Source: Candidatus Butyricimonas faecavium
GTDB taxonomy: Bacteria; Bacteroidota; Bacteroidia; Bacteroidales; Marinifilaceae
DNA: 64,000 nt
Direction of reading: 5' to 3'
NCBI GenBank assembly: GCA_944321125.1
Contig: CALUKD010000003.1
Coordinates: 186,001 to 250,000, forward strand
Below are positions 28,142 to 36,361 of this stretch, piece by piece. The notes below the pieces were generated by a model, which had not been told where the DNA came from, ran no database searches, and saw nothing but the letters and a program-made list of their open reading frames with translations. The translations under genes and the position numbers were made by a program. Within the stretch, counting starts at the first letter, position 1. Each line of letters begins with the position of its first letter.

Positions 28142-28678
28142 ATGAAGACGATAAAAATTTTATTCACGCTGGCAGTGTTTGTTATGATGGGTTTAACCGT
28201 GAGTGCCCAGACTAAAAAAGATACAACCGTTATTTTTAAAGTTGGTATACATTGCCCTTCTTGCAAGGCTAAACTGGATAAAAATATGCCTTTTGAGAAA
28301 GGAATCAAGGATTATAAGTTGAACATGAAGGATTCAACCGTGCTGATTTCTTTCCGTGCCGACAAAAATTCAGTTGAGGCGTTGAGGGCTGCTATCGAAC
28401 GTCACGACGTGAAAGTGATAGGAATGTGCGATAAAGACGGTAAGTTAATGAAATGTGGTAAAGCACATAAATGTTGCAAAGAAGGGAATAAAGAAGTTTG
28501 CAAGGGGAATTGCGATGAGAAGCATAATTGCAGCGGTACTTGCGGGCAAAGTTGTGGAGAGAAAAAGTGTGATCAGAACTGCGAATCGAAGGATAGTAAA
28601 TGTGAAGGGGAATGCGGTGATAATTGCTGTTCCAAAACAGGCAAAACCGACGAGTGCTGCAAGAATAAGAAGAAGTAA
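28142..28678 (+). CDS. Exported HMA-domain protein with 17-cysteine tail
   Basis: The ATG at 28142 gives a signal peptide (MKTIKILFTLAVFVMMGLTV, then SAQ). Residues 30-92 form a heavy-metal-associated ferredoxin-like domain with its metal-binding loop GIHCPSC (C38, C41). The remaining 85 residues are rich in Cys, Lys, Gly and Glu and hold 17 cysteines (96 to 173) in patterns such as CCKEGNKEVCKGNC and GDNCC, resembling a metallothionein. The 178-residue protein probably binds copper or similar ions in the periplasm. It ends the module, with a strong terminator behind it. Confidence 0.85.
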   Translation: MKTIKILFTLAVFVMMGLTVSAQTKKDTTVIFKVGIHCPSCKAKLDKNMPFEKGIKDYKLNMKDSTVLISFRADKNSVEALRAAIERHDVKVIGMCDKDGKLMKCGKAHKCCKEGNKEVCKGNCDEKHNCSGTCGQSCGEKKCDQNCESKDSKCEGECGDNCCSKTGKTDECCKNKKK

Positions 28679-28696
28679 GGATTTCTAAGTTGTACG

Positions 28697-28724
28697 AAAA
28701 ACGGTAGCGGAAGCTACCGTTTTT
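28697..28724. terminator. Bidirectional terminator
   Basis: AAAAACGGTAGC (28697-28708) and GCTACCGTTTTT (28713-28724) pair fully around loop GGAA, with T-runs on both strands. It serves the HMA gene and the converging kinase gene. Confidence 0.9.
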
Positions 28725-28731
28725 TTTTGTA

Positions 28732-29814
28732 TTATTGATTTAGAATAAATTGGTTCATCTTGTCGAATTGTTGTTCCATACCCTGTAACAATTTTACTTG
28801 AACTTTAGCCCGTTGTAAGTTATGTTCGGGGTAAGTAATCGGGTAATAATGATCCCCATCTAGATAATCCGTCAAAAAACGAACGGCTTGCAGGTAGGTC
28901 ATCAACGTGCATCCTTGTGCAAGGGTCTTTTTCTCCTTGAGCGTGAAAAGATGCTTTGCTTTTTCCATAAATCCAGCAGTGAAGGCTTCGAAATAGTCCA
29001 TGTTAAAATGTACTTCATCAACGCTACGTGTTTCCTCTCCGGCAGTGTTGCAAGACGAACGGATAGCGTCACCGAAGTCGTAATGCACGATCCCCGGCAT
29101 TACGGTGTCCAGATCGATCACGCATAATGGGTGATCATTGTGGTCGAACAAAAGGTTATTTGCTTTCGTGTCATTGTGCGTAACCCGGAGTGGTAGAATC
29201 CCCTCGTCTTTCATCCGTTGTAATTCCAGCATCTCGTTATCGAATTTTTTCAAGTATTCGAGTAGTTCCTTGCTTGCCTCGACCCGTTCTGGTTCAGCCT
29301 TGGCTAAGGCTTCTTTTAATTCCCGTTGACGGCGGGGAACATTATGGAAAAGCGGGATTGTCTCGATCAACAACTTTGCGTCGAAATCGGAAATCCTGTT
29401 TTCGAATTCTCCAAATCCAATACCCACTTGGTAAGCGATCTGCGAATCCGGGATAACATCATAACTCTTTGATCCTTTGATAAAGAGTGATAGAGTCCAG
29501 TAGTTTCCCTCGTAATCCTTGTAGTAAGCGTTTCCTTTGTCCGTGTAAAAATACGTGATGTATTTCCTAGTGATATCGCTTACTTTATACCGGATAAGCC
29601 GGTTGCGGATATGTCCGCATACCAATTCTTTGTTTCGTACCAGTTTTGGGATGTCCTTGAACACTTTGCCATTGATTCTTTGGAGAATGTACTCGACATC
29701 CTCGTCTACTTTCACCAGATAGGTATCATTAATATGACCAGAACCATACGGTGTAGCGGATATAAACCGCCCGCTCGATACGAACGTGTCGTAAATTCTC
29801 TTCAGTTTGTCCAT
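28732..29814 (-). CDS. NahK-like N-acetylhexosamine 1-kinase (APH fold)
   Basis: The 360-residue product is a phosphotransferase of the aminoglycoside-kinase fold. Its N-terminus (PYGSGHINDTYLVKVDEDVE, then YILQRINGKVF), catalytic loop RVTHNDTKANNLLFD, metal motif VIDLDTVMPGIVHYDFGD and ending TYPEHNLQRAKVQVKLLQGM follow Bifidobacterium NahK almost element by element, including length (359). NahK phosphorylates GlcNAc and GalNAc at C1. The next gene in the operon is a sugar nucleotidyltransferase, so the pair probably salvages free amino sugars into UDP-sugars. The exact sugar is not proven. Confidence 0.82.
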   Translation of the reverse strand: MDKLKRIYDTFVSSGRFISATPYGSGHINDTYLVKVDEDVEYILQRINGKVFKDIPKLVRNKELVCGHIRNRLIRYKVSDITRKYITYFYTDKGNAYYKDYEGNYWTLSLFIKGSKSYDVIPDSQIAYQVGIGFGEFENRISDFDAKLLIETIPLFHNVPRRQRELKEALAKAEPERVEASKELLEYLKKFDNEMLELQRMKDEGILPLRVTHNDTKANNLLFDHNDHPLCVIDLDTVMPGIVHYDFGDAIRSSCNTAGEETRSVDEVHFNMDYFEAFTAGFMEKAKHLFTLKEKKTLAQGCTLMTYLQAVRFLTDYLDGDHYYPITYPEHNLQRAKVQVKLLQGMEQQFDKMNQFILNQ

Positions 29815-29852
29815 GCTTAGTTGTTTTTTATGTTTACCCGTTTTTATGTTGT

Positions 29853-30755
29853 TTACTGCCCCATGTCAGTATATAATCCTTCTCCGTCAAATTTCTGTAA
29901 GGCATTGTTCACCAGCTCAGTGTCTTCTTTGTACGTCACGCCGAACCATTGGGCATTGGTATTTAAGACTTTTACTTTCACGGCCTTTTGCTTGATGAGT
30001 TCGTCTACCACGAAAGGTATATAAATCTCCGCTTTGGGGTTTTCGCTGTTCTTGTGGTAGAATTCGATAAACTGTTTTTCGATTTCCTCAAAAAGCATGG
30101 GCGAAAATCCCCAGAAATTCATGGAAACCACGTCATCTTCATGCAGTACGACACCTGAGTTTAGATCTTTAATCACGTCATTTTCCCGGCCAATTTTCGT
30201 GCATTCGGTGATACTCGTCAAGAAGTTGTTTTCGTCTACCGTACATATTCCTCTCGATACTGTCCCATTTTCGGATAGGGTGGCAGCCAACCGATAACCG
30301 GCTAGGCTGAAACATCTTTCATCGGTATTGCTGGCCACGAAATCGTGCATTTTCACGAAGGCATCCCGTCCGTAAAAGTCATCAGCATTGATAGCGATAA
30401 ACGGTTCATGAATATAGTCTTTTGCAGCCCAGATGGCGTGTGCCGTTCCCCAAGGTTTCTCCCGTTGGATCGGGGGTAAATTACCGGGTAGTTGATCCAT
30501 TTCCTGAAAACAGTACACGGTTTCAACCAAGCTTTCGGCATATTTTCCCACAGCCTCTTTGAATTCGTTCTCGAAACTCCGGCGGATGATGAAAACAATC
30601 TTGTCAAATCCCGCGTGTACGGCATCATAAATTGAATAATGCAACAATGTTTTTTTGTGGGGTCCGAGTAGAGCTAGTTGTTTTAGACTCCCGAACCGAG
30701 AACCCATTCCTGCTGCCATAATGAGCAAGGTCGTTTTATTTTTCGTAGTCTCCAT
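29853..30755 (-). CDS. Sugar-1-phosphate nucleotidyltransferase
   Basis: The 300-residue product is a GT-A-type nucleotidyltransferase with the N-terminal pyrophosphorylase signature LLIMAAGMGSRFGSLKQLAL, a metal-binding AINADDFYGRDAF and GFSPMLFEEIEKQF. It lacks the left-handed beta-helix of GlmU, so it has no acetyltransferase part. The family includes uridylyltransferases for GlcNAc-1-P and GalNAc-1-P. It lies 38 bases upstream of the NahK-like kinase, and the two would turn an amino sugar into its nucleotide form. Confidence 0.83.
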   Translation of the reverse strand: METTKNKTTLLIMAAGMGSRFGSLKQLALLGPHKKTLLHYSIYDAVHAGFDKIVFIIRRSFENEFKEAVGKYAESLVETVYCFQEMDQLPGNLPPIQREKPWGTAHAIWAAKDYIHEPFIAINADDFYGRDAFVKMHDFVASNTDERCFSLAGYRLAATLSENGTVSRGICTVDENNFLTSITECTKIGRENDVIKDLNSGVVLHEDDVVSMNFWGFSPMLFEEIEKQFIEFYHKNSENPKAEIYIPFVVDELIKQKAVKVKVLNTNAQWFGVTYKEDTELVNNALQKFDGEGLYTDMGQ

Positions 30756-30799
30756 GTCTCTATATTTAATCTTTGTATTTGATATTACCTTCTTTCGGA

Positions 30800-30807
30800 C
30801 AAAGCTA
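30800..30807 (-). promoter_or_regulatory. -7 element of the nucleotidyltransferase-kinase pair
   Basis: On the minus strand this reads TAGCTTTG, an exact TAnnTTTG match 44 bases before the start codon at 30755. The -33 box is poor. Confidence 0.45.
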
Positions 30808-30875
30808 ATAAAAACTACGGAAAGAATCTAGCAAGTCGTGTCTTGTTTTATAGGGAGTAAAAATCTTTGCTGTTT

Positions 30876-32177
30876 TTATGTTTCATCCTCTTCTGAATAT
30901 GAATCCAATAATACGTTTTGTTCTTCTTTAGCCGGAAGTGCTTCAATCGAACGAAGTTGTCTTTGTATGGCGCGGGTTCGTTTTCCCATGACTTCTTCCA
31001 GTTGATTATTGGCCGTTTGAAGGTTTTTTTGGGCTTTTTCCAAAAGTCCCCCGAACTTCTCAAATTCGGCTTTCACACCGCCAAGAATCCGCCACACCTC
31101 GCTACTACGTTTTTGGATGGCAAGCGTGCGGAATCCCATTTGCAGGCTATTGAGAATCGCTGCCAGTGTGGTAGGACCCGTGACAATCACGTGGTATTCC
31201 TGCTGTAATTGTTCCAACAAAACAGCCCGACGGGTAATTTCACCATATATGCTTTCGAAAGGTAGGAACATGATCCCGAAGTCCGTGGTATGTGGTGGGG
31301 CAAGGTATTTGTCTCGGATGTCCTTTGCCATGCTGCGAATAGTCTGTTCGAGTATACGGGATGTGGCTTCCACCCGTTGTAAGTCTCCGGATTCGTAGGC
31401 ATCAAGGAGTTGCTCGTAAACATCCTTCGGAAATTTGGCATCGATGGGAAGATAGACGGATTCGTCACCATCCGCCCGTCCGGGAAGTTTCACGGCGAAC
31501 TCGACTTGCTTGTCCGATCCGGGTTTGGTTTTCACGTTTGTATCATATTGATCCGGGGCTAGAATTTGTTCCAGTAACATGGAAAGTTGTACTTCCCCGA
31601 TCGTTCCTCGTATTTTCACGTTACTAAGCACCCGTTTCAGCCCGCCAACATCCTGCGCTAGCGTCTGCATTTCTCCAAGTCCCTGCTGCACGTTTGCCAG
31701 TTGTTTGCTGACGAGTTCAAATGATTGTCCGATACGTTCGTGTAGAGTTTTTTGTAATTTTTCATCTACCGTGGCACGCATTTCTTCCAGCTTTTTTTCT
31801 GTGTTTTGCAGAAGTTCTTGCTGACGGAGGGAGAGTTCCCCAAACTTTTCCCGTTGCAGGCGGTTGAACAATTCCATACTTTCAGCGAAACTTTTCTGGA
31901 AAGCCTGTATGGCGGAGTTTGTCTGGGTGGAGATATTCTTCAAAGTTTCCCGGTGTTCCGTTCGGAAATGGTTGAGGGTGGAGGTGAGTTCTTCCCGGTC
32001 TTTGCGGGAACGTTCCTCGTCATTTTCCCGGTTATAGCGGGATTCATCCCGTATCGCTTTTTCGAGGTCCGAGATGGATCGTGATACTTCTTGGGTGATG
32101 CTGTCCTTGCGAGAACGAACGTGCAGGCTGATGAGAATGAGAAGTAAAATGCAAAATATAAGTATTAATAATTCCAT
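30876..32177 (-). CDS. rmuC: DNA recombination protein RmuC homolog
   Basis: The 433-residue product has an N-terminal membrane segment (LLILIFCILLLILISLHV), a long coiled coil (residues about 35-190) and the RmuC nuclease-like domain with GTIGEVQLSMLLEQILAPDQ, YLPIDAKFPKDVYEQL and IMFLPFESIYGEI. RmuC limits DNA inversions at short inverted repeats; it is related to PD-(D/E)xK nucleases. The C-terminus carries another helical region with a basic patch (GKRTRAIQRQLRS). It follows the lipocalin by 40 bases. Confidence 0.92.
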   Translation of the reverse strand: MELLILIFCILLLILISLHVRSRKDSITQEVSRSISDLEKAIRDESRYNRENDEERSRKDREELTSTLNHFRTEHRETLKNISTQTNSAIQAFQKSFAESMELFNRLQREKFGELSLRQQELLQNTEKKLEEMRATVDEKLQKTLHERIGQSFELVSKQLANVQQGLGEMQTLAQDVGGLKRVLSNVKIRGTIGEVQLSMLLEQILAPDQYDTNVKTKPGSDKQVEFAVKLPGRADGDESVYLPIDAKFPKDVYEQLLDAYESGDLQRVEATSRILEQTIRSMAKDIRDKYLAPPHTTDFGIMFLPFESIYGEITRRAVLLEQLQQEYHVIVTGPTTLAAILNSLQMGFRTLAIQKRSSEVWRILGGVKAEFEKFGGLLEKAQKNLQTANNQLEEVMGKRTRAIQRQLRSIEALPAKEEQNVLLDSYSEEDET

Positions 32178-32217
32178 ATTTCTGAACCTTTAATTGTTCA
32201 AAAATATGGAAAATAAC

Positions 32218-32781
32218 TCAGAGTTTGGTCAACTCTTCCTGAATTTGTTCCTGCCCGTGCGGGACGAAGATAAGGGCTGCCGTGTCGTATCCTCTGCGCT
32301 GAGCCCGTTGTATCAGGTCTTTCAATTTGTTAGGCGGTAGTTTCGGAGTGCGGCTCACGATCCAAAGATGATCGCATTGGGAACTTCCGATGAGGGCTGC
32401 ACTGTAATCTTTCTCTACTTCCAGAATGTGGTAGTCCGTGTTGAAGATCAAAAAAAAGGTCACTTTTAGAACACCCGGTTGGGTGGTGTCCGGGATATGC
32501 ACGTGGCCCACGATTTCTTTTTTCTCCCCTCGGAGACTGTCCTGGTAACCTCGTCCGACAACCTTGATGCTCCCGTCAGGTTTGATGGTGTACTCGGTCG
32601 TTACCCCGACCAAGCCTCGTTCGAAAGGATGGTCAAAGCGTGCGATTTCGTACCATAGACCGACATACTTTTTTAAATTTAGGGTGTCTATGGCTCGATT
32701 ATCAATGATCTTGTCGGATTGTGCTGTTACTGCCATGATATTGCATCCGACAAGCAATATGGCTAATAAGAAGGATTTCAT
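32218..32781 (-). CDS. Lipocalin family protein (Blc-like)
   Basis: The 187-residue product has a short signal (MKSFLLAILLVGCNIMAVTA): either a lipoprotein with Cys13 or cleavage after VTAQ. The lipocalin fold is marked by KKYVGLWYEIARFDHPFERG (the G-x-W motif), VVGRGYQDSLRGEKKEI, and the late LWIVSRTPKLP. Bacterial lipocalins of the Blc type bind fatty acids or lysophospholipids at the outer membrane. It lies upstream of rmuC on the same strand; no shared function is evident. Confidence 0.88.
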   Translation of the reverse strand: MKSFLLAILLVGCNIMAVTAQSDKIIDNRAIDTLNLKKYVGLWYEIARFDHPFERGLVGVTTEYTIKPDGSIKVVGRGYQDSLRGEKKEIVGHVHIPDTTQPGVLKVTFFLIFNTDYHILEVEKDYSAALIGSSQCDHLWIVSRTPKLPPNKLKDLIQRAQRRGYDTAALIFVPHGQEQIQEELTKL

Positions 32782-33190
32782 ACTATGAGTTGATAATTAG
32801 GTGTTTATTTCCTTATGATACGAGAATTCAAGACCCAATGTTCGTTTATAAGATTTATAAAGTCTGTAAAGTTCATAACATCTTTTGGGGGAGAGGAGGT
32901 ATAATGAAACATGAACTTCTAAATGCAGGAGTCCATGCATTACCACCCGTTATTAAATGAAGAAAGAATGAGTGTTTAAGGTAATCATTTGATAATCATA
33001 ATACAAAATCCTATCAACTTCGGTGCAAATACGTTCGTGAACGTCTTTGAAACGTCTTTGATTCGAAGTTGAAACGTCTTTAATCCCTAAATACATCGAA
33101 TACACAACGGGTAAACACCGTGTATTACCCTGAAAAAGTTTGCTGTAATCCAGAGTAAACTTTTGTCAGAATTATTAAAATAATAGTAGG
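32782..33190. other. 409-base non-coding gap with repeats and hairpins
   Basis: No gene is seen. From left to right it holds an AT-rich stretch with TTTATAAAGTCTGTAAAG (32847-32880), the 11-bp-phased array at 33039-33082, two mutually exclusive hairpins (AATACAC 33099-33105 with GTGTATT 33120-33126; GGGTAA 33109-33114 with TTACCC 33125-33130) and AAAAGTTT (33134-33141) with AAACTTTT (33157-33164), which might act as the rlmN terminator on the minus strand. Confidence 0.6.
33039..33082. repeat. 11-bp-phased direct repeat array (AAACGTCTTTG)
   Basis: Four consecutive 11-base units fill 44 bases: GAACGTCTTTG, AAACGTCTTTG, ATTCGAAGTTG, AAACGTCTTTA. Just upstream is the palindrome ACGTTC-GT-GAACGT (33031-33044). 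One helical turn per unit would place like bases on one face of the DNA. Confidence 0.7.
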
Positions 33191-34225
33191 CTAACTATTT
33201 TTATTGGCCAGTTGTCCGCAAGCCGCATCAATGTCTTTCCCTTTGCTGCGGCGGATGTTTACCACGATATTTTTACTTTCGAGATAACGGACAAATTGAT
33301 CCCTGCTGGCCTCTGGGCTGTGGCGATAGGGGGCGTTGTCCACTTCATTATACTCGATAATATTGATTTTCACGGGGAATTGCCGACAGAATAAGGCGAG
33401 GGCTTTGGCATCATCAAGGCTATCATTGACACCCTTCAGTAATAGGTACTCGAACGTGGGACGGGTTCCTGTTTTATCCACGAAATACCGGATAGCCTCG
33501 GCTAGCTTGGGAAGCGGGTAAGCCTTATTGATCGGCATGATTTTGTCCCGGGTCGTGTTGACTGCCGAGTGGAGCGAGATGGCGAGATTGAAACGGACGT
33601 TGTCATCTGCTAAGCGTTTGATGCCTTCCACGATGCCGGAGGTGGATAGTGTGAGGCGATAGGGTGACATCCCTAATCCATCTTCTGCGGTGATGCGTTC
33701 AATGGCGGTAAGGACATTTTCGTAGTTTAATAGTGGTTCTCCCATACCCATCAATACGATATTGGATAACGGGAGTCCCCGCTCTTCCCCCAAACGCTTC
33801 ACGGCAACGACTTGGTCGAATATTTCTTCCGGCAACAGGTTCCGGGTGAATCCCAGTCCACCCGTGGCGCAAAAACTGCATTTTAGTTTGCACCCGACTT
33901 GCGAAGAAACGCATACAGTCGATTTATCTTTGCTCGGGATAAGTACGGTTTCTATTAGGTTTCCATCGGATAGGGTGAAGCCGAGCTTCGTCGTACCGTC
34001 ACTGCTCTCTTGTTTATGGGTTAGCGTGGCTGTTTGCAGGATAAAGTGAGAGTCAAGAAATTCCCGAAAGTCTTTTGACAAATTGGTCATATCCTCGAAA
34101 TGGGTTACACCCTTTTGCCAAAGCCATTGCCAGATTTGTTTTGCCCGGAAAGCTTTTTCTCCGTGTTGTACGAGGATGTTCGCTAATTCCTGTAATGTGT
34201 ACCTTCTTATATTCGTTTTTTCCAT
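33191..34225 (-). CDS. rlmN: Dual-specificity 23S rRNA/tRNA adenine-C2 methyltransferase RlmN
   Basis: RlmN methylates C2 of A2503 in 23S rRNA and A37 in some tRNAs. The 344-residue product is a radical SAM enzyme with the cluster motif CKLKCSFCATG around residue 112, the preceding CVSSQVG, and the conserved VLMGMGEPLLNYENVL and LSTSGIV. The second catalytic cysteine lies near the C-terminus in DIDAACGQLA. It is full length. A TAnnTTTG box lies 20 bases before the start. Confidence 0.95.
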   Translation of the reverse strand: MEKTNIRRYTLQELANILVQHGEKAFRAKQIWQWLWQKGVTHFEDMTNLSKDFREFLDSHFILQTATLTHKQESSDGTTKLGFTLSDGNLIETVLIPSKDKSTVCVSSQVGCKLKCSFCATGGLGFTRNLLPEEIFDQVVAVKRLGEERGLPLSNIVLMGMGEPLLNYENVLTAIERITAEDGLGMSPYRLTLSTSGIVEGIKRLADDNVRFNLAISLHSAVNTTRDKIMPINKAYPLPKLAEAIRYFVDKTGTRPTFEYLLLKGVNDSLDDAKALALFCRQFPVKINIIEYNEVDNAPYRHSPEASRDQFVRYLESKNIVVNIRRSKGKDIDAACGQLANKNS

Positions 34226-34245
34226 GTGTTCTCGTTTTTCTGCCG

Positions 34246-34253
34246 CAAAGATA
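34246..34253 (-). promoter_or_regulatory. -7 element of rlmN
   Basis: On the minus strand this reads TATCTTTG, an exact TAnnTTTG match followed by GCGGCAG, and leaves a leader of about 15 bases before 34225. Confidence 0.5.
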
Positions 34254-34288
34254 AGTAGAAAATTGTTCTATATTCGTGAACTGAATTC

Positions 34289-34822
34289 TTAAAACTTTAT
34301 CCCAATATTATTATCGGAAAAATATTCCCTTAATTTGTGGATGGCCCGACTTTTTAACACCTTGACGGTGTTTGTGGCAATACCTAATTCTTCTGCGATC
34401 TCTTTCGTGTTGTTGCCGGCAAGGGAAAGGTCTATGATACGTTTGCATTGTGGAGGTAAGGTCGTGATAGCCTTGATTAATAACAAATTTGTTTCCTGCT
34501 CTATAATGGCATCCCATAGGGAATCTTCCTGTTCGTTGATAAAGCCTACTTTCTTGTAGCGATTCTTTTCACGAGCGAATCCTCGGAGGTAATTCAAAGA
34601 TTCGTTCCGTACCATGATAAACAGGTAATTCTCGATGGATTCTAGGTTTTCGTGTTGTTTTTTGTTCTCCCAAAATTTGATGATGACCTCTTGAGATATA
34701 TCTTGTGCTGCTTCCGGATCTCCGGTTAATTTAAAGGCGATTGCGCATAGAGATGCGAAATGATTTCGGATAAAATTTTCCAGATCAAAATGCTTGCTCG
34801 TGAATTCGTTATAACTTCGCAT
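34289..34822 (-). CDS. ECF-type RNA polymerase sigma factor
   Basis: The ATG at 34822 gives MRSYNEFTSKHFDLENFIRN; a longer frame from a TTG at 34861 is unlikely. The 177-residue product has sigma region 2 (CAIAFKLTGDPEAAQDISQE, VIIKFWENK) and region 4 with a helix-turn-helix (NNTKEIAEELGIATNTVKVL). It belongs to the Bacteroidota ECF sigma factors paired with FecR-like anti-sigma factors. It is transcribed away from fecR, whereas most such pairs run in the same direction. It probably drives the SusCD genes to its right. Confidence 0.92.
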   Translation of the reverse strand: MRSYNEFTSKHFDLENFIRNHFASLCAIAFKLTGDPEAAQDISQEVIIKFWENKKQHENLESIENYLFIMVRNESLNYLRGFAREKNRYKKVGFINEQEDSLWDAIIEQETNLLLIKAITTLPPQCKRIIDLSLAGNNTKEIAEELGIATNTVKVLKSRAIHKLREYFSDNNIGIKF

Positions 34823-34984
34823 ACAGATTTTTTTAATCAATCCAATACCAGCACAGTACAATATTGGATGAACAAATGTGCAACAAATATAATTATTTTT
34901 GTATGATTTTTATAGAATGTGATTTCGTGTTTCTTTAAAAATTTGGGAGTACATGATCTTGATAAAAAATATTTTCAAAAAAAA

Positions 34985-34992
34985 TACTTTTG
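34985..34992 (+). promoter_or_regulatory. -7 element upstream of fecR
   Basis: TACTTTTG is an exact TAnnTTTG match, 50 bases before the fecR ATG. A TTG lies 23 bases upstream (34959-34961), rather far. The divergent sigma gene starts 160 bases away. Confidence 0.45.
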
Positions 34993-35042
34993 TGTAATAC
35001 CAAACGATAGTTTGTGGTGTCTTTAAGAAAATATTAAAAAGA

Positions 35043-36266
35043 ATGAAGGAATTTCAGAGTCATCAAATCGCACGGATAATTTTACGAATGAGATATGGCA
35101 TTGCTACCGATGAAGAGAAGCAATTGTTTGAGGTTTGGAGGAAAGGAAGAGAGGGACGTCCGGCGCTTTACGACAAGATTGTTGCAAACGGGAGTCTGAA
35201 AGAACATTTGAATTTGAAGTCAGATTATGATCATAAAACAGATTACGAAAAATTAAAGTCTGATATTTTGCGCTCGTTGAATAAACGGAATAGGCAAAAA
35301 CAAATAAAACGTTATCTCTTGTGGTACGGAAGTGCGGCGGCTGTTTTAATTTTGAGTAGTATGTTTCTTTTTAGATATGTGGTAGATACCTCGAGAGAAC
35401 TTAAATCCCAAAAAATGGAGGTTACCAAGATTATCCCTCCGACGGGAAATCAAGATAAGGTGGTCTTGATATTAGCTAGCGGGGAAAAAGTGGGGATGAC
35501 AAAAATACAGCAGGATTCTGTGCGGGTGGGGACGGCTGTAGTCATGGGGCAGGAAGATAAACTCGTTTACGATTCCGACCGGGTACAGGCAGACTCAGTG
35601 GTGTCCGAGAAGTTGGAAATGAATAAAATCATTACAACAACCGGAGGCTTCTACTCGTTGGTATTGAGTGATGGTACGCGGGTTTGGCTTAATTCCGAGA
35701 GTGAACTAGAGTTTCCGGTTCTTTTCGGTCGGGGAGAGCGAGTTGTCAAGTTAGAAGGAGAAGCTTTTTTCGAGGTGGCGCCGGATTCCATGCGTCCTTT
35801 TATCGTGAATACAAGCGATGTACGCACGAGAGTGTTGGGGACCTCTTTCAATATCAAGGCTTACAAGAATGAGTGCGACGTGATCACCACGCTTTTTACC
35901 GGAAACGTGGATGTCGCTTCTTTAGCGGATACGAGTGGGAATGTGGTGCTTTCTCCCGGTAAACAAGCGGATTGGAATCGACAAACCGGGAAATTAAGTG
36001 TGTCGGAGGCGAATTTGGATAACGTTATCGCTTGGAAAGAAGGAATGTTTGTGTTTAACAAAGAAAATATAGAAGTCGTAACCCGCCAAATAGAGCGTTG
36101 GTATGGAGTGAAATTTATTTATAAAGCCGATGGAAAAAAAGACTACACGTTTAATGGTTATTTCAGTAAGGACGAAACTTTGAAATCTATTTTGGATGCG
36201 TTCACTTATACCGGAGGACCGGAATTTAAAATCGAAGAAAATATTGTCTATGTAAGAGATAAATAA
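35043..36266 (+). CDS. FecR-family anti-sigma factor
   Basis: The 407-residue product has a cytoplasmic N-terminal helical region (IARIILRMRYGIATDEEKQL), one membrane segment (YLLWYGSAAAVLILSSMFLF, about residues 92-111), a periplasmic FecR domain (SLVLSDGTRVWLNSESELEF; LGTSFNIKAY) and a C-terminal DUF4974-type domain (KFIYKADGKKDYTFNGYFS), related to STN. It is expected to hold the divergent ECF sigma factor until signalled by the STN domain of the SusC protein downstream. It precedes susC by 95 bases. Confidence 0.93.
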   Translation: MKEFQSHQIARIILRMRYGIATDEEKQLFEVWRKGREGRPALYDKIVANGSLKEHLNLKSDYDHKTDYEKLKSDILRSLNKRNRQKQIKRYLLWYGSAAAVLILSSMFLFRYVVDTSRELKSQKMEVTKIIPPTGNQDKVVLILASGEKVGMTKIQQDSVRVGTAVVMGQEDKLVYDSDRVQADSVVSEKLEMNKIITTTGGFYSLVLSDGTRVWLNSESELEFPVLFGRGERVVKLEGEAFFEVAPDSMRPFIVNTSDVRTRVLGTSFNIKAYKNECDVITTLFTGNVDVASLADTSGNVVLSPGKQADWNRQTGKLSVSEANLDNVIAWKEGMFVFNKENIEVVTRQIERWYGVKFIYKADGKKDYTFNGYFSKDETLKSILDAFTYTGGPEFKIEENIVYVRDK

Positions 36267-36276
36267 TAATAAAAAG

Positions 36277-36333
36277 CAAAATGGAGCAACTTTGCAGGCA
36301 ACTCCATTTTGACAACCTTGTTCTGCAACAAGG
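36277..36333 (+). other. Two hairpins between fecR and susC
   Basis: CAAAATGGAG (36277-36286) pairs with CTCCATTTTG (36302-36311), and CCTTGTT (36316-36322) with AACAAGG (36327-36333). Neither is followed by a clean T-run. They may attenuate or process the message so that fecR and susC are made in different amounts. Confidence 0.55.
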
Positions 36334-36361
36334 ATATTGTTAAATTTAATATCACAAATTT

